From: Deinococcus metallilatus | Lineage (GTDB): Bacteria; Deinococcota; Deinococci; Deinococcales; Deinococcaceae | Assembly: GCF_004758605.1 (NCBI RefSeq) | Contig: NZ_CP038510.1 | Coordinates: 812,462 to 876,461, forward strand | Direction: 5' to 3' | Length of the DNA stretch: 64,000 nt | In this document: positions 39,096 through 48,379 of the stretch, piece by piece | How the letters are laid out: every line of letters starts with the position of its first letter | Numbering within the stretch: position 1 is the stretch's first letter | Made by a program: the position numbers and the translations under genes | The notes under the pieces: generated by a model | The model's database searches: none | What the model was told of the DNA's origin: nothing | Seen by the model: the letters and a program-made list of their open reading frames with translations, nothing else

Positions 39096-39992
39096 ATGGC
39101 GCTCTCCCGCCCTGAGGTCCATGTGCGCCCGCGTCCCGTGCGGACGGGCGGCCCCCGGCGCCTCACCGGCCTGATGCTGGGGCGTCTGCTGGCCCTGGCC
39201 GCCCTGGTCGTGCTGTCCCTGCTGATCCTGTACCCGGCGCTGTGGATGGTGTCCACCTCTCTGAAGCCCGACTCGCAGGTCTTCGCGTACCCGCCGCGCT
39301 GGATTCCCGATCCTGTCATGTGGGGGAACTACGCCAGAGCCTGGGCCAGCGCCCCCTTTACCCGCTACGCGATCAACAGCCTCTTTTACGCCGTGACGGT
39401 CACCTTCGGCACGGTGCTGTCGTGTTCGCTGGCCGCCTACGGCTTTTCCAAGCTGCGCTTTCCGGGCCGCGATTTTCTCTTCGTGGTGATGCTCTCCACC
39501 ATGATGATCCCGGGGCTGGTCACGCTGGTGCCGCAGTACGTGCTGTTCAGCAAACTGGGCTGGATCAACACCTATCTGCCGCTGATCGTGCCGAGCTTCT
39601 TCGCGGGGGCCTTTTTTACCTTCCTGCTGCGGCAGTATTTTCTGGGCATCCCCAACGAACTGCTGGAGGCCGCGCGGGTGGACGGCGCGAACGAACTGTG
39701 GATCTGGGCGCGGGTGGTGCTGCCGCTGGCCACTCCGGCCCTCGCCACCGTCGCCATCTTCACTTTCGACGGCGCGTGGAACGACTACGTGAACCCGCTA
39801 CTGTACCTCAACGACGAGCGGCTCTACACCTTGCAGGTGGGCCTGGCTTCCTTCCGCTCGGCCAACGACACGCAGTGGCAACTGCTGATGGCCGCCTCGG
39901 TGCTGGTGCTGCTGCCGGTGGTGCTGCTCTTCTTCGTGTTCCAGAAGTACTTCATCGAGGGAGCCTCGCTGACGGGCAGCGTGAAGGGCTGA
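39096..39992 (+). CDS. Sugar ABC transporter permease (MalG-like)
   Basis: A 298-residue permease with six membrane spans. [19 protein letters not shown] near the N terminus and the EAA loop [20 protein letters not shown] (about residue 190) are characteristic of CUT1 family MalG-type subunits. Start one base after the partner permease stop shows translational coupling. A strong terminator follows the stop codon, ending the importer operon. Confidence 0.93.
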   Translation: MALSRPEVHVRPRPVRTGGPRRLTGLMLGRLLALAALVVLSLLILYPALWMVSTSLKPDSQVFAYPPRWIPDPVMWGNYARAWASAPFTRYAINSLFYAVTVTFGTVLSCSLAAYGFSKLRFPGRDFLFVVMLSTMMIPGLVTLVPQYVLFSKLGWINTYLPLIVPSFFAGAFFTFLLRQYFLGIPNELLEAARVDGANELWIWARVVLPLATPALATVAIFTFDGAWNDYVNPLLYLNDERLYTLQVGLASFRSANDTQWQLLMAASVLVLLPVVLLFFVFQKYFIEGASLTGSVKG

Positions 39993-40002
39993 AGACGGGT
40001 GA

Positions 40003-40036
40003 GCGCAGGCTCCAGCAGAGTCGCTGGAGCCTGCGC
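40003..40036 (+). terminator. Terminator of the sugar importer operon
   Basis: A perfect 14-bp inverted repeat (40003-40016 and 40023-40036) with a 6-nt loop starts 11 bp after the last permease stop codon and is followed by CGTCTTTCT. Confidence 0.85.
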
Positions 40037-40057
40037 CGTCTTTCTGGCGTTCGCGCG

Positions 40058-40184
40058 CGAGGTGTTCATCTGGCCCAACGTGGCGAGCAAGGACCTGCAC
40101 CTGCTGACCACCCGGCAGCTTGGGACGGAGCATCTCAGCCCCCGGGAAGAGGACGTGCTGCGGCTGCTGGTGAGGCAACACTGA
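40058..40184 (+). pseudogene. Possible remnant of a LuxR-type helix-turn-helix protein
   Basis: One plus-strand frame reads [16 protein letters not shown] (40134-40181) before a stop, which resembles the first recognition-domain helix of LuxR-family regulators, preceded by about 25 residues without clear similarity. No start site or rest of the domain is present. It may be a decayed gene fragment or chance. Confidence 0.25.
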
Positions 40185-40227
40185 CCAGGAGAACGTTACC
40201 CGGCCTCCCCCAGGCGCGCTTTCACCC

Positions 40228-42171
40228 TCAGTCGTCGCCCTGCGCCACCCGCTCGTCCTGTAAAAAGGCCTGGGCCGCGAGCACCCGGCGGAAAAAGTCC
40301 ACCAGCTCATCCGCGTGCGTGTCGAAAGCGAAGAGACGGCGGGCCGCGCGGGCGTTCGCGGTCAATTCCTCCAGCCGGGGCTGGTCGCGGAGCTGCGCGG
40401 CGAGGTCCGCGAAGTCGCGGTAGAAGACGCCGAAATCGTGGTTCTGCGCGAGGGTCTGCATGGCGACCAGGGAATGCCGGTTGTCGCGCATGATCCAGGG
40501 CAGTCCCGCCGCCGCGTAGGTGCCCAGCCGCGCGGGCAGGTTCAGGTCGTCCCAGGTGGCCCGGCGCAGGTCGCCGCCGTTGAAGCTGTCAAACTGCTGC
40601 ACCCAGGCCGCGTCGTAGCGCGAGAGTTCACGCACCCAGTCCTGCGGTTCGACGGTGGGGTGCAGGTGCAGGAAGCCGCTTTCCAGACCGCTGCGGGTCC
40701 AGTTGGGGAACCACTCGTGAAAGTGGGTCCCGTAGAAGTGGACGTGAATGCCTTGCCGGGCGAGTTCGGACAGCGGTTCCAGCCCCAGGGGCCGCCCCGC
40801 GCAGACCGTGTGAATCTCGCCGTCACCTTGCGACAGCTTGGGCGACCACTCGTCCGTCATCCAGTCGATCTTGGGCAGGTCGCCGTCCAGAATGAAGGTC
40901 CGCGACTCGTCGAGGTGCCCGCCCAGCGCCAGCCGGTACCACTCGCGGTTCTCGGGGCTGATGAAGATCAGGCCGTCACTTTCCTTCAGGACGCGGACCA
41001 GGGCAGGCCACAGGCCGTCTCCCGGAAAGGGGCCTTCCTTGAAGTGAAAGACGAAGGGAATGCCCAGCCGGGCGTCCAGCACACGCTCGATCAGCGGCAG
41101 CGCCTGCAAGTTCAGCAGGGCGTAGATCACGTTGGGCCGCACCGCCCGCACCCGCTCGGGCCAGCACTCGTCCAGGGGGATGTCCTCAATATGGCCGTAG
41201 GAGAAGGGGCCGGTGGCGTCCCAGGTTTCGGGATCGGGCGACCACAGGCCGTACAGTTTGTGGCCCCGTTCCTCCAGCGCCAGCATCCGCTCGGGGTTGA
41301 AGCCGAGGGAACCGACCAGCAGAATCTTCAGGCCGTCCGGACGAGGGGCGTGGGCCGCCGACGCGAAGCGGCCGTACCGCTCCCACTCGTTCACGCGCAT
41401 GCCCCGGCTGGGCTGGAAGTTCAAGTACTCGCCCCGCCCGATCCCGTAATGCGCCCGGTACCGTGACAGCCCGCCCGGGATACCCGCGATGATGTGGTGC
41501 CGCTGGTCCGGGTGACCCACCCACTCACAGGTGATGGCCCCCGCATAAGCAAAGCGTGCCCCTCCGTCCAGCAGCGCCCGCCAGAAGTCCACTTCCAGGC
41601 TGTCCGAGACACGCTCGGCACGCTCGGTCCAGCGGGGCAGCCCTTCCCGTCGGCGGTGCAGCACCTGCACCAGCGCCAGCAGGTTGCCGCTGGTCGGCTG
41701 GCTCTTGTCTTCCGGCGGCAGGCCGAGAAATTCCGCCTCCCGGCCCACCGCCGCCTCACCGCGCAGGGTCGGACCGTAGTGCTTGTAGTCCCAGCGCACC
41801 CCGCCATACGCCAGGTCGACTGAGGGTTGCGCCTCCAGCACACCCACCAGCCGCGCCAGGTGATCCGTGTAATACACGTCGTCGGAGGGCAGGTAGGCCA
41901 AGTACCGTCCCTGGGCCAACGCCGTGGCGTAGTTCAGGGCCGCCCCGAGGCCAGTATTCCGTTCCAACTGGTGGAAGGAGATGCGGGGGTCAGCGAGGTA
42001 GGGCTGGATGATCTGGGCGGTGTCGTCGGGCGAGCCGTCGTCCACCACGATCAGCTCCCAGTCCTCCCACGACTGGGCGAGGAGGCTTTCCAGCGCCCGG
42101 GGCAGGAAACTGGCCTGCTTGAAGGTGGGCATCAGGACCGAAACCAGTGGGGAGGACGAGGAGGAGAGCAT
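40228..42171 (-). CDS. Two-domain glycosyltransferase (GT2 plus C-terminal GT-like domain)
   Basis: A 647-residue protein. The N-terminal ~220 residues are a GT2 domain: [29 protein letters not shown] (nucleotide-sugar Asp) and LPSDDVYY (metal-binding motif). From about residue 280 ([18 protein letters not shown]) a second domain resembles GT-B proteins, with [19 protein letters not shown] near its end. It is closely similar to the divergent gene at 42474-44348, so the pair arose by duplication. Probably transfers sugars to a surface glycan; specificity is unknown. Confidence 0.83.
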   Translation of the reverse strand: MLSSSSSPLVSVLMPTFKQASFLPRALESLLAQSWEDWELIVVDDGSPDDTAQIIQPYLADPRISFHQLERNTGLGAALNYATALAQGRYLAYLPSDDVYYTDHLARLVGVLEAQPSVDLAYGGVRWDYKHYGPTLRGEAAVGREAEFLGLPPEDKSQPTSGNLLALVQVLHRRREGLPRWTERAERVSDSLEVDFWRALLDGGARFAYAGAITCEWVGHPDQRHHIIAGIPGGLSRYRAHYGIGRGEYLNFQPSRGMRVNEWERYGRFASAAHAPRPDGLKILLVGSLGFNPERMLALEERGHKLYGLWSPDPETWDATGPFSYGHIEDIPLDECWPERVRAVRPNVIYALLNLQALPLIERVLDARLGIPFVFHFKEGPFPGDGLWPALVRVLKESDGLIFISPENREWYRLALGGHLDESRTFILDGDLPKIDWMTDEWSPKLSQGDGEIHTVCAGRPLGLEPLSELARQGIHVHFYGTHFHEWFPNWTRSGLESGFLHLHPTVEPQDWVRELSRYDAAWVQQFDSFNGGDLRRATWDDLNLPARLGTYAAAGLPWIMRDNRHSLVAMQTLAQNHDFGVFYRDFADLAAQLRDQPRLEELTANARAARRLFAFDTHADELVDFFRRVLAAQAFLQDERVAQGDD

Positions 42172-42473
42172 GAGTCCTCATGCTGTCACAACCGCTCCCC
42201 CGGTACGCCAGCGCCTTTCTAAAGGTCGAGCTAAATGTGGAGAGGGAAAAGCTTTCGAATAGATTGAGCTTCCGGCTCTGTAAGCGGTAGCACTATACGA
42301 ACGGGAACGTCGGAGGGATCAGGCAGCTCTTGCCCTGGCCCCCTGCACCACCCGACCTTTTCACTGTCGAACCCTCACCCGGGCGTACCTCGACCGCCGC
42401 CAGCAGGAGTAGCGATGACCCACCCAGGACGTTCGACCAGCCGTCTCACCCTCAGACCGGGGGGAAGGCGCCC
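42172..42473. other. 302-bp divergent promoter region between paralogous glycosyltransferases
   Basis: Contains a small palindrome CCTTTCTAAAGG (about 42216-42227) and an A+T-rich patch with possible -10 hexamers on both strands (for example TATACG near 42295 on the plus strand). No convincing full promoter or gene was identified. Confidence 0.35.
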
Positions 42474-44348
42474 ATGACTGCCGCACCCCATCCGCGCGTC
42501 TCGGTGTTGATGCCCACCTTCAAGCAGGCCCACTTCCTGCCCCGCGCCATCGAGAGTCTGCTGGCACAGTCCCTCCCCGACTGGGAATTGATCGTGGTGG
42601 ACGACGGCTCGCCCGACGACACCGCCCAGGTCATCCAGCCCTACCTCGCTGACCCCCGCATCGCCTATCACCGTCTCGAACGCAATCAAGGTCTTGGGGC
42701 TGCACTGAACCACGCACTGTCGCTGGCTCAAGCCCCGCTGGTCGCCTACCTCCCCTCCGATGACGTGTATTACCGCGAGCATCTGGAGCAGTTGGCGGAC
42801 GCGCTGGCCGCCCATCCCGAAGCTTCACTGGCCTCTTCCGGCGTGCGCCACCACTACAACAAGGCGGCGGCAGGCCAGATTGACGGCGAGCCGCTGCAAC
42901 TCGTGCAGGTGATGCACCGCCGCACCGGGGACCGCTGGCTGGAGCGGGGCGAACTGACGACGGACGACCTCGACCGGATGTACTGGCACCAGCTCAGGCG
43001 GCGTGGCCCGGCGGTCGGCACCGGGCAGGTGACGTGCGAGTGGGTGGATCACCCCGATCAGCGGCACAAGATCGTGCGGGAACCGGTGGGCGGCATCAAC
43101 ACCTACCGCGACTATTACGGCGTGCAGGAACCGCTGCGCTTCCATACGACGGTCGGCCACTTCATCGACGAGGTCGAACGCTACCGCAAGTACCGCGAAC
43201 GCCCGCCCACGCCCCCCGCCCCGGACGGCTTGAAAATCCTGCTGGTCGGAGAACTTGCCTACAACCCCGAACGGGTGCTGGCACTGTCCGAGCAGGGGCA
43301 CAAGCTCTACGGCCTGTGGATGGACAGACCGTACTGGTACAACTGGGTCGGCCCGCTGCCCTTCGGCCACGTGCAGGACATTCCGCGCGAGAACTGGCAG
43401 GCGGCGGTGCGGGAGATCAAACCGGACGTGATCTACGGGCTGCTGAACTGGCAGGCGGTGCCGTTCGCGCACCACGTTCTGACCGAGAATCCCGGCGTGC
43501 CTTTCGTCTGGCATTTCAAGGAAGGCCCCTTCATCTGTCTGGAAAAGGGCACCTGGCGTGAGCTGCTGGAGCTGTACACGCGGGCTGACGGGCGCATCTA
43601 TTCCAGCCGGGAGATGCAGGACTGGTTCGAGACGCTCTCGCCGGAACTCGCCGGGGGCCGCCCAACGCTGGTTCTCGACGGCGACCTGCCCAAGCGCGAG
43701 GGCGTGCAGGGGGAGCGTTCGCCCCGGCTGTCGGACAGCGACGGCGAGATTCACACCGTCGTGCCGGGCCGTCCCATCGGCCTGCATCCGGAAACCGTCG
43801 CCGACCTCGCCGCGCAGGGGATTCACCTGCACTTCTACGGCGAATTCACGCATGGGCAGTGGAAGGCGTGGATCGAGCGGACGAAGGGGCTGGCGGGCCG
43901 CTTCCTGCACCTGCACCCCAACGTGAACCAGGAAGACTGGGTGGCGGAGTTTTCGCGTTACGACGCGGGCTGGCTACACTTCTTCCGCAGCGAGAACGGC
44001 GGTGAGCTGCGGCGCGCCAACTGGGACGACCTGAACCTCCCCGCGCGGATGGCGACGCTGGCGGCGGCAGGCCTGCCGATGCTGCAAAGGAACAACACGG
44101 GGCATATCGTCGCCACGCAGAACCTCGCGCGGGAACTGGACCTGGGCCTCTTCTTCGACGATATGGCGGACCTCAGCAGGCAGCTTCAGGACCGGGAGCG
44201 TCTCAGCCAGTTGCGCGAACACGTCTGGGCGGTGCGTGACCAGTTCACCTTCGACCACCACGCGGACCGGCTGATCGCCTTTTTCCGTGAGGTGATCGGG
44301 GACCGCCCGGCGCAGACCGAAACCGCGGCGCTGCATCTGCCCCGCTGA
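42474..44348 (+). CDS. Two-domain glycosyltransferase, paralogue of the divergent gene
   Basis: A 624-residue protein with the same build as the product of 40228-42171: an N-terminal GT2 domain ([37 protein letters not shown]) and a second GT-like domain from about residue 260 ([18 protein letters not shown]) ending in LNLPARMATLAAAGLPML. The ATG at 42474 has GGAAGG upstream; earlier in-frame starts add a proline-rich stretch without similarity. Heads an operon with an EEP-fold protein (12-bp gap), beta-phosphoglucomutase and a regulator. Confidence 0.83.
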   Translation: MTAAPHPRVSVLMPTFKQAHFLPRAIESLLAQSLPDWELIVVDDGSPDDTAQVIQPYLADPRIAYHRLERNQGLGAALNHALSLAQAPLVAYLPSDDVYYREHLEQLADALAAHPEASLASSGVRHHYNKAAAGQIDGEPLQLVQVMHRRTGDRWLERGELTTDDLDRMYWHQLRRRGPAVGTGQVTCEWVDHPDQRHKIVREPVGGINTYRDYYGVQEPLRFHTTVGHFIDEVERYRKYRERPPTPPAPDGLKILLVGELAYNPERVLALSEQGHKLYGLWMDRPYWYNWVGPLPFGHVQDIPRENWQAAVREIKPDVIYGLLNWQAVPFAHHVLTENPGVPFVWHFKEGPFICLEKGTWRELLELYTRADGRIYSSREMQDWFETLSPELAGGRPTLVLDGDLPKREGVQGERSPRLSDSDGEIHTVVPGRPIGLHPETVADLAAQGIHLHFYGEFTHGQWKAWIERTKGLAGRFLHLHPNVNQEDWVAEFSRYDAGWLHFFRSENGGELRRANWDDLNLPARMATLAAAGLPMLQRNNTGHIVATQNLARELDLGLFFDDMADLSRQLQDRERLSQLREHVWAVRDQFTFDHHADRLIAFFREVIGDRPAQTETAALHLPR

Positions 44349-44360
44349 AAGGAACTTTCG

Positions 44361-45101
44361 ATGACCAGCATTCTGACTCTGAACATCATGGGCTACGCCG
44401 ACAAGCACGGCGCGTGGGACGAACGGCGCAAGCTGATCGAGCGTGTGATCAACGACACCCAGCCGGACATCATCGCGCTTCAGGCGGTGGCCCTCGACCC
44501 GCAGCGGCACCCGGACGACCAGGCCGCGCAACTGGCCGCGAGTCTGAACGGCTACCAGGCCGTGTTCGTCGCCGCGCAGACGCACGCGGACGGGCGGCAG
44601 GACGGCCCGGCCTTCCTGACCCGGGGGCCACTCCCCGAGGTGCAGCGGTTTGAACTGGGCCTGACACCGGAGCTGGAGGACACCAACCGCCGCGTGATGC
44701 TCCGGGGCCGTTTCAAGACGCCACAGGGACCGCTGGACGTGTTCAATGCCCACTTCTCCTGGGTGCCCGCGCAGCAGGAAGACAACGTGCGGGAGGCGCT
44801 GTCGGTGCTGGAGGGAACGGCAGGCCCGGCGTCCGTCCTGGTCGGTGACTTCAACATGCAGCCGGACAGCCCGTACCTGGGCGGGCTGCGCGAGGCCGAG
44901 TGGATCGACGCCTGGGCCCTGCTGCACGCGGGCGAGGACGGCTTCACCTTCGTGGAGGACCGCGTCCCCAGCATCCGGATCGACTACGTCTGGACGCGCG
45001 GCGTGCGGGCGCGCGAGCTGGCGGTCGTGCTGGCCGAGGGGGAAGGCAAGGTGCGCGCCTCCGACCACGCGGGCCTGCTGGCGAGGCTGGAGCGGGTTTA
45101 A
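44361..45101 (+). CDS. Endonuclease/exonuclease/phosphatase-fold protein
   Basis: A 246-residue protein of the EEP fold (DNase I/sphingomyelinase-like phosphohydrolases). Asn in LTLNIMGY (residue 8), His in NAHFSW, GDFNMQPDS (about residue 160) and the final SDH (about residue 235) are present. The metal-binding Glu usually found in LQE is replaced by Ala (ALQAVAL, residue 42), so activity may be altered. No signal peptide. Cotranscribed with glycosyltransferase and phosphoglucomutase genes, so a phosphosugar or lipid-linked substrate is conceivable, but this is a guess. Confidence 0.78.
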   Translation: MTSILTLNIMGYADKHGAWDERRKLIERVINDTQPDIIALQAVALDPQRHPDDQAAQLAASLNGYQAVFVAAQTHADGRQDGPAFLTRGPLPEVQRFELGLTPELEDTNRRVMLRGRFKTPQGPLDVFNAHFSWVPAQQEDNVREALSVLEGTAGPASVLVGDFNMQPDSPYLGGLREAEWIDAWALLHAGEDGFTFVEDRVPSIRIDYVWTRGVRARELAVVLAEGEGKVRASDHAGLLARLERV

Positions 45102-45102
45102 G

Positions 45103-45765
45103 GTGAATCTGGGCTTCATCTTCGATCTGGACGGCGTTCTGACGGATACGGTCGAACTGCACTATCACTCGTGGCAGCGGCTGGCGGAGGAGGAAGGCGT
45201 CCCCTTCTCCCGCGAGGCGAACGCGGCGCTGCTGGGCCGGACCCGCGAGGACGCGCTCGACCTGTGGCTGAACGGGCGCCCCTGTTCGCCGGAACAGCGC
45301 GCGGACCTGCTGTGGCGCAAGAACGCCTCTTTTCTGGAAGCCCTGGAGGGGCTGGGGCCGGGCGACCTGCTGCCCGGCGTGGCGGAATTGCTGCACGAGG
45401 CGCGGGAAAGGGGCGTCCGCCTGGGCCTGGCCTCTTCAAGCCGCAACGCGCGGCGGGTCTGTGACCGGCTGGGGGTGACGGCGCTCTTTGGCGCCTTCGC
45501 GGACGGCTCCAGCGTAGTGAATCCCAAGCCCGCGCCCGACATCTTCCTGTGGGTGGCCGGACGCCTGGGCCTGCACCCCACCCGCTGCCTCGTGTTCGAG
45601 GATTCGGAGGCGGGGGTGCGGGCGGCGCTCGCGGGCGGCTTCCCGGTGGTGGGGCTGGGGGACCCGGCACGGGTGGGGCACGCAACGTGGGTCCGGCCCG
45701 ACCTGAACGGCGCGACGGTGGAGGAGTTCGCCCGGCACCTCGACCCCCTCCCCGCCCTGTCCTGA
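45103..45765 (+). CDS. pgmB: Beta-phosphoglucomutase, HAD superfamily
   Basis: A 220-residue HAD phosphotransferase converting beta-glucose 1-phosphate to glucose 6-phosphate. FDLDGVLTDT at residue 6 contains the nucleophile and acid-base Asp; YHSWQRLAEEEGV, SSSRNAR, the Lys in NPKPAPDIFL and FEDSEAGVRAA follow in family order. GTG start at 45103 one base after the EEP stop codon. The enzyme usually serves maltose, trehalose or kojibiose phosphorylases, none of which is nearby. Confidence 0.86.
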   Translation: MNLGFIFDLDGVLTDTVELHYHSWQRLAEEEGVPFSREANAALLGRTREDALDLWLNGRPCSPEQRADLLWRKNASFLEALEGLGPGDLLPGVAELLHEARERGVRLGLASSSRNARRVCDRLGVTALFGAFADGSSVVNPKPAPDIFLWVAGRLGLHPTRCLVFEDSEAGVRAALAGGFPVVGLGDPARVGHATWVRPDLNGATVEEFARHLDPLPALS

Positions 45766-45781
45766 CCCCGGAGGTGAATCC

Positions 45782-46942
45782 TTGCCCGCCACCGATCTCC
45801 GTTACGAGCGCGTGACTCAACTGGTGAGTGACCGCACCGCCGAACTGCTCGCCGCGCCGACACTGGTCGTGAACCCCGAAGGCCGGGTGGTGGCGTCCAG
45901 CCGGCCCGAGTGGTGCGGCCTGCCGCTCTCGGCGCTGGAGGCGCTGGACGGCGCGCTGCCCATCCCCTTTCGCTTCGGCGGACAGGAAAGCCGGGTGCTG
46001 ATCCTGCCCGCCGAGGGGGAACCGCTCTCGCCCCGGCTGGCGCATGGCGTGGTCGAACTGGTGCTGGGGCAGGCGCTCGTGGTGGACCGGCTGCCGCAAC
46101 AGCAGGAGCTGAAAAACACCTTCATCCACGACCTGCTGCGCGGCCATATTCAGGATGAGGAAACGCTGCTGCGCCAGGCCCGCATCCTGGGCATGGACCT
46201 GGGGCCGCCGCGCGCCGTGATCCTGATCGACGCCTCCGCGTACCTGCTGGGGCCGGGACAGGACCCCGACCGGATTCAGCAGCGCGCGCAACTGGTGGTG
46301 GGCAGCGTGGTCAACTTCTTTCGCCTGCCGAACGACACCATCTGCGCCTATATCGGGGAGGGCGAGGTGGCGGTCCTCAAGGCCAGCGACACCCGCAACC
46401 TCAGCCTGTGGGCCGAGGACGGCGACGCGGAGGCACCCACCAGCTCGTCCTGGGCCAACCTCGCGGCCCTCAAACGGGCGGGGAACGCGCTGCTGGCCCA
46501 CTTGCAAACCGACCTGGGCACGGGGCTGGGGATGGGCATCGGGCGGTATCACCGGGGGCTGGACGGCCTGGCCCGCTCCTATCAGGATGCCCGCGCGGCC
46601 CTCTCGCTGGGCAGCCGCCTGAGCGGCGAACACCGGGCGCATACCCTCGACGCGCTGGGCGTCGCGGCCTTCGTGGGCCTGGCGGACGAGCCAACCAAGC
46701 TGGGGCTGGCCCTGCACCTCCTCAGCCCCCTCGACCACGAGCCGGAACTGCTGGACACCCTGGACGCCTTCTTCGCCGCAGACTGCCATCCCCTCGCGGC
46801 CGCGCGGCGCCTGGACCTGCACCGCAATACCCTGAATTACCGCCTGGACAAGATCACCTCACTGACTGGCCTGAATCCACGGACCTTCGACCAGGCGGTC
46901 CAGATTCGGCTCGCCTTGCTGATCCGGCGCCTGCACGGTTAG
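45782..46942 (+). CDS. CdaR/PucR-type transcriptional regulator
   Basis: A 386-residue regulator. The N-terminal ~120 residues look like a sugar-diacid-recognition/sensor domain (VTQLVSDRTAELLAAPTLVVN), followed by a middle GGDEF-like CdaR domain and a C-terminal HTH_30 helix-turn-helix (ARRLDLHRNTLNYRLDKITSLTGL, about residues 340-363). TTG start with GGAGG 8 nt upstream. Last gene in the glycosyltransferase-EEP-pgmB unit, so it may sense an intermediate of that pathway and could also act on the palindrome-bearing region immediately downstream. Confidence 0.84.
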   Translation: MPATDLRYERVTQLVSDRTAELLAAPTLVVNPEGRVVASSRPEWCGLPLSALEALDGALPIPFRFGGQESRVLILPAEGEPLSPRLAHGVVELVLGQALVVDRLPQQQELKNTFIHDLLRGHIQDEETLLRQARILGMDLGPPRAVILIDASAYLLGPGQDPDRIQQRAQLVVGSVVNFFRLPNDTICAYIGEGEVAVLKASDTRNLSLWAEDGDAEAPTSSSWANLAALKRAGNALLAHLQTDLGTGLGMGIGRYHRGLDGLARSYQDARAALSLGSRLSGEHRAHTLDALGVAAFVGLADEPTKLGLALHLLSPLDHEPELLDTLDAFFAADCHPLAAARRLDLHRNTLNYRLDKITSLTGLNPRTFDQAVQIRLALLIRRLHG

Positions 46943-47380
46943 AAGTAGGAAGACCGAATTTTTTCAATAAAAATGAAGCTCTCTTCATCCCTTTCTAGTA
47001 TAGGCAGAGAAGGGAATTAACGAAGGAAAAATAGAAGCTATTGGAGAAGCAACTACGCAGTTTTTGCGAGCAGCACGCGGATTTTCCACTTACTCCCAGC
47101 TCTCGTTGTGCATACGCCCAAAAAGTTGGCTTACGCCAAAATGAGGTTGTGCATGTGCACAATGCTTTTGCGGGATCCCCTCACTAGGATGCAACTTAGA
47201 GAGTAGACCGGCTTGTCCTTATTCCTTTGTGCCGACTTGAGCACACTGGAGTCAAGTCAACTCTCTCCACTTCTTCGCCCACCTCCTTATTTCACTTTCG
47301 TGACGCTGGACTCAGCGTCGTCATGTCCTAATTCATCTTCAGGCAGCGTTTCTTGTGCTGTCTGCCGGAGTCGTGTTTCC
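46943..47380. other. A+T-rich 438-bp regulatory gap before the heptose operon
   Basis: Clearly lower in G+C than the rest of the window. After the regulator stop there is a weak hairpin (46973-46988). Further on are a half-site TTGTGCA (47106-47112), a hairpin TTGGC/GCCAA (47126-47139) and a perfect palindrome at 47147-47162. A frame open from 47213 precedes the proposed GT9 start, but its first 56 codons show no similarity and are treated as noncoding. Confidence 0.55.
47147..47162. promoter_or_regulatory. Perfect 16-bp palindrome, candidate operator
   Basis: TTGTGCATGTGCACAA: two perfect 7-bp half-sites around TG, with a further half-site TTGTGCA 41 bp upstream. It lies about 220 bp before the first gene of the heptose/glycosyltransferase operon and just after the CdaR-type regulator gene. 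Confidence 0.6.
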
Positions 47381-48379
47381 GTGGCCGAACTTCCTGCAAA
47401 GCGAGTGCTCGTGTTCCGCGCCCTTCCAGGGCTGGGGGACCTGCTGTGTACGGTTCCGGCGCTGCGGGCCCTGCGGGCGGGGGAGCCGGAGGCGGAAATC
47501 ACGCTGCTGGGTCTGCCCCAGGCGGCACCGTTCGCGGACCGTTTCCCGGAACTGATCGACCGCCTGCTGCCTTTCCCCGGCTTTCCGGGCCTGCCAGAGC
47601 AACCGGTGCGGCAGGCGGAACTACTCGGCCTGCTCGGGGAGGTCCAGGGGCAGTACGACCTGGCCCTGCAACTGCATGGCAGCGGCCCCATCAGCAACGT
47701 GCTGGTGTCTCTGCTGGGGGCAAGGCAGGCAGCGGGGCGCTTCCGTCCGGGACAGTGGTGTCCGGACCCCGCGCGGTTTCTGCCTTACGAGGACGGGCAA
47801 CCCGAACCGCTGGTGTGGCTGCGGCTGATGGAATTCCTGGGCTACCCGTCACAGGGGGAAACCCTCGCGTTTCCCGTCCACGAGGCGGACCGGGCGGCGC
47901 TGCTGACTCTTCCCGGTGCTCACGCACTGCGGCCCGGTAGCTACGCCGTGATCCACCCCGGCGCCAGCCAGCCCGAACGGCGCTGGTCGCCCCGGAACTT
48001 CGCGCTGGTGGCCGAACGGCTGGCGGCACGCGGCCTGCGCGTGGTGCTGACCGGCACCTCCGGCGAGGCCGAGACGACACGGGCGGTGTGGGAGGCGCTG
48101 AACGTGCCGGGCGTCCTCGACCTGACCGGGCAGACCGACCTGGGCACGCTGGCCGCCCTGCTCGCGGGCGCGCGGCTGCTGGTCAGCGGGGACACGGGAA
48201 TTTCCCACCTCGCCGCCGCGACCCGCACGCCGAGCGCCGTGGTGTTCCTGGCCTCCGACCCGGCCCGCTGGGCGCCGCTGGACCGCGAACGTCACCGCGT
48301 TGTGGTCGGGGACGACCTGGGCGCCGTTCTCCACGAGGTTGATTTCCTTCTCGCAAGGGAGCCGCAACGTGTCCGCTGA
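47381..48379 (+). CDS. Glycosyltransferase family 9 (heptosyltransferase-like)
   Basis: A 332-residue GT-B enzyme. RVLVFRALPGLGDLLCTVPALRAL opens the acceptor domain, and the donor domain has VIHPGASQPERRWSP, LTGQTDLGTLAALLAGARL and SGDTGISHLAAA, the heptosyltransferase set. GTG start at 47381, with CGGAG upstream, is where family similarity begins. First of ten overlapping genes that include ADP-heptose biosynthesis, so an ADP-heptose donor is likely. Overlaps the next gene by 11 bp. Confidence 0.88.
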   Translation: MAELPAKRVLVFRALPGLGDLLCTVPALRALRAGEPEAEITLLGLPQAAPFADRFPELIDRLLPFPGFPGLPEQPVRQAELLGLLGEVQGQYDLALQLHGSGPISNVLVSLLGARQAAGRFRPGQWCPDPARFLPYEDGQPEPLVWLRLMEFLGYPSQGETLAFPVHEADRAALLTLPGAHALRPGSYAVIHPGASQPERRWSPRNFALVAERLAARGLRVVLTGTSGEAETTRAVWEALNVPGVLDLTGQTDLGTLAALLAGARLLVSGDTGISHLAAATRTPSAVVFLASDPARWAPLDRERHRVVVGDDLGAVLHEVDFLLAREPQRVR

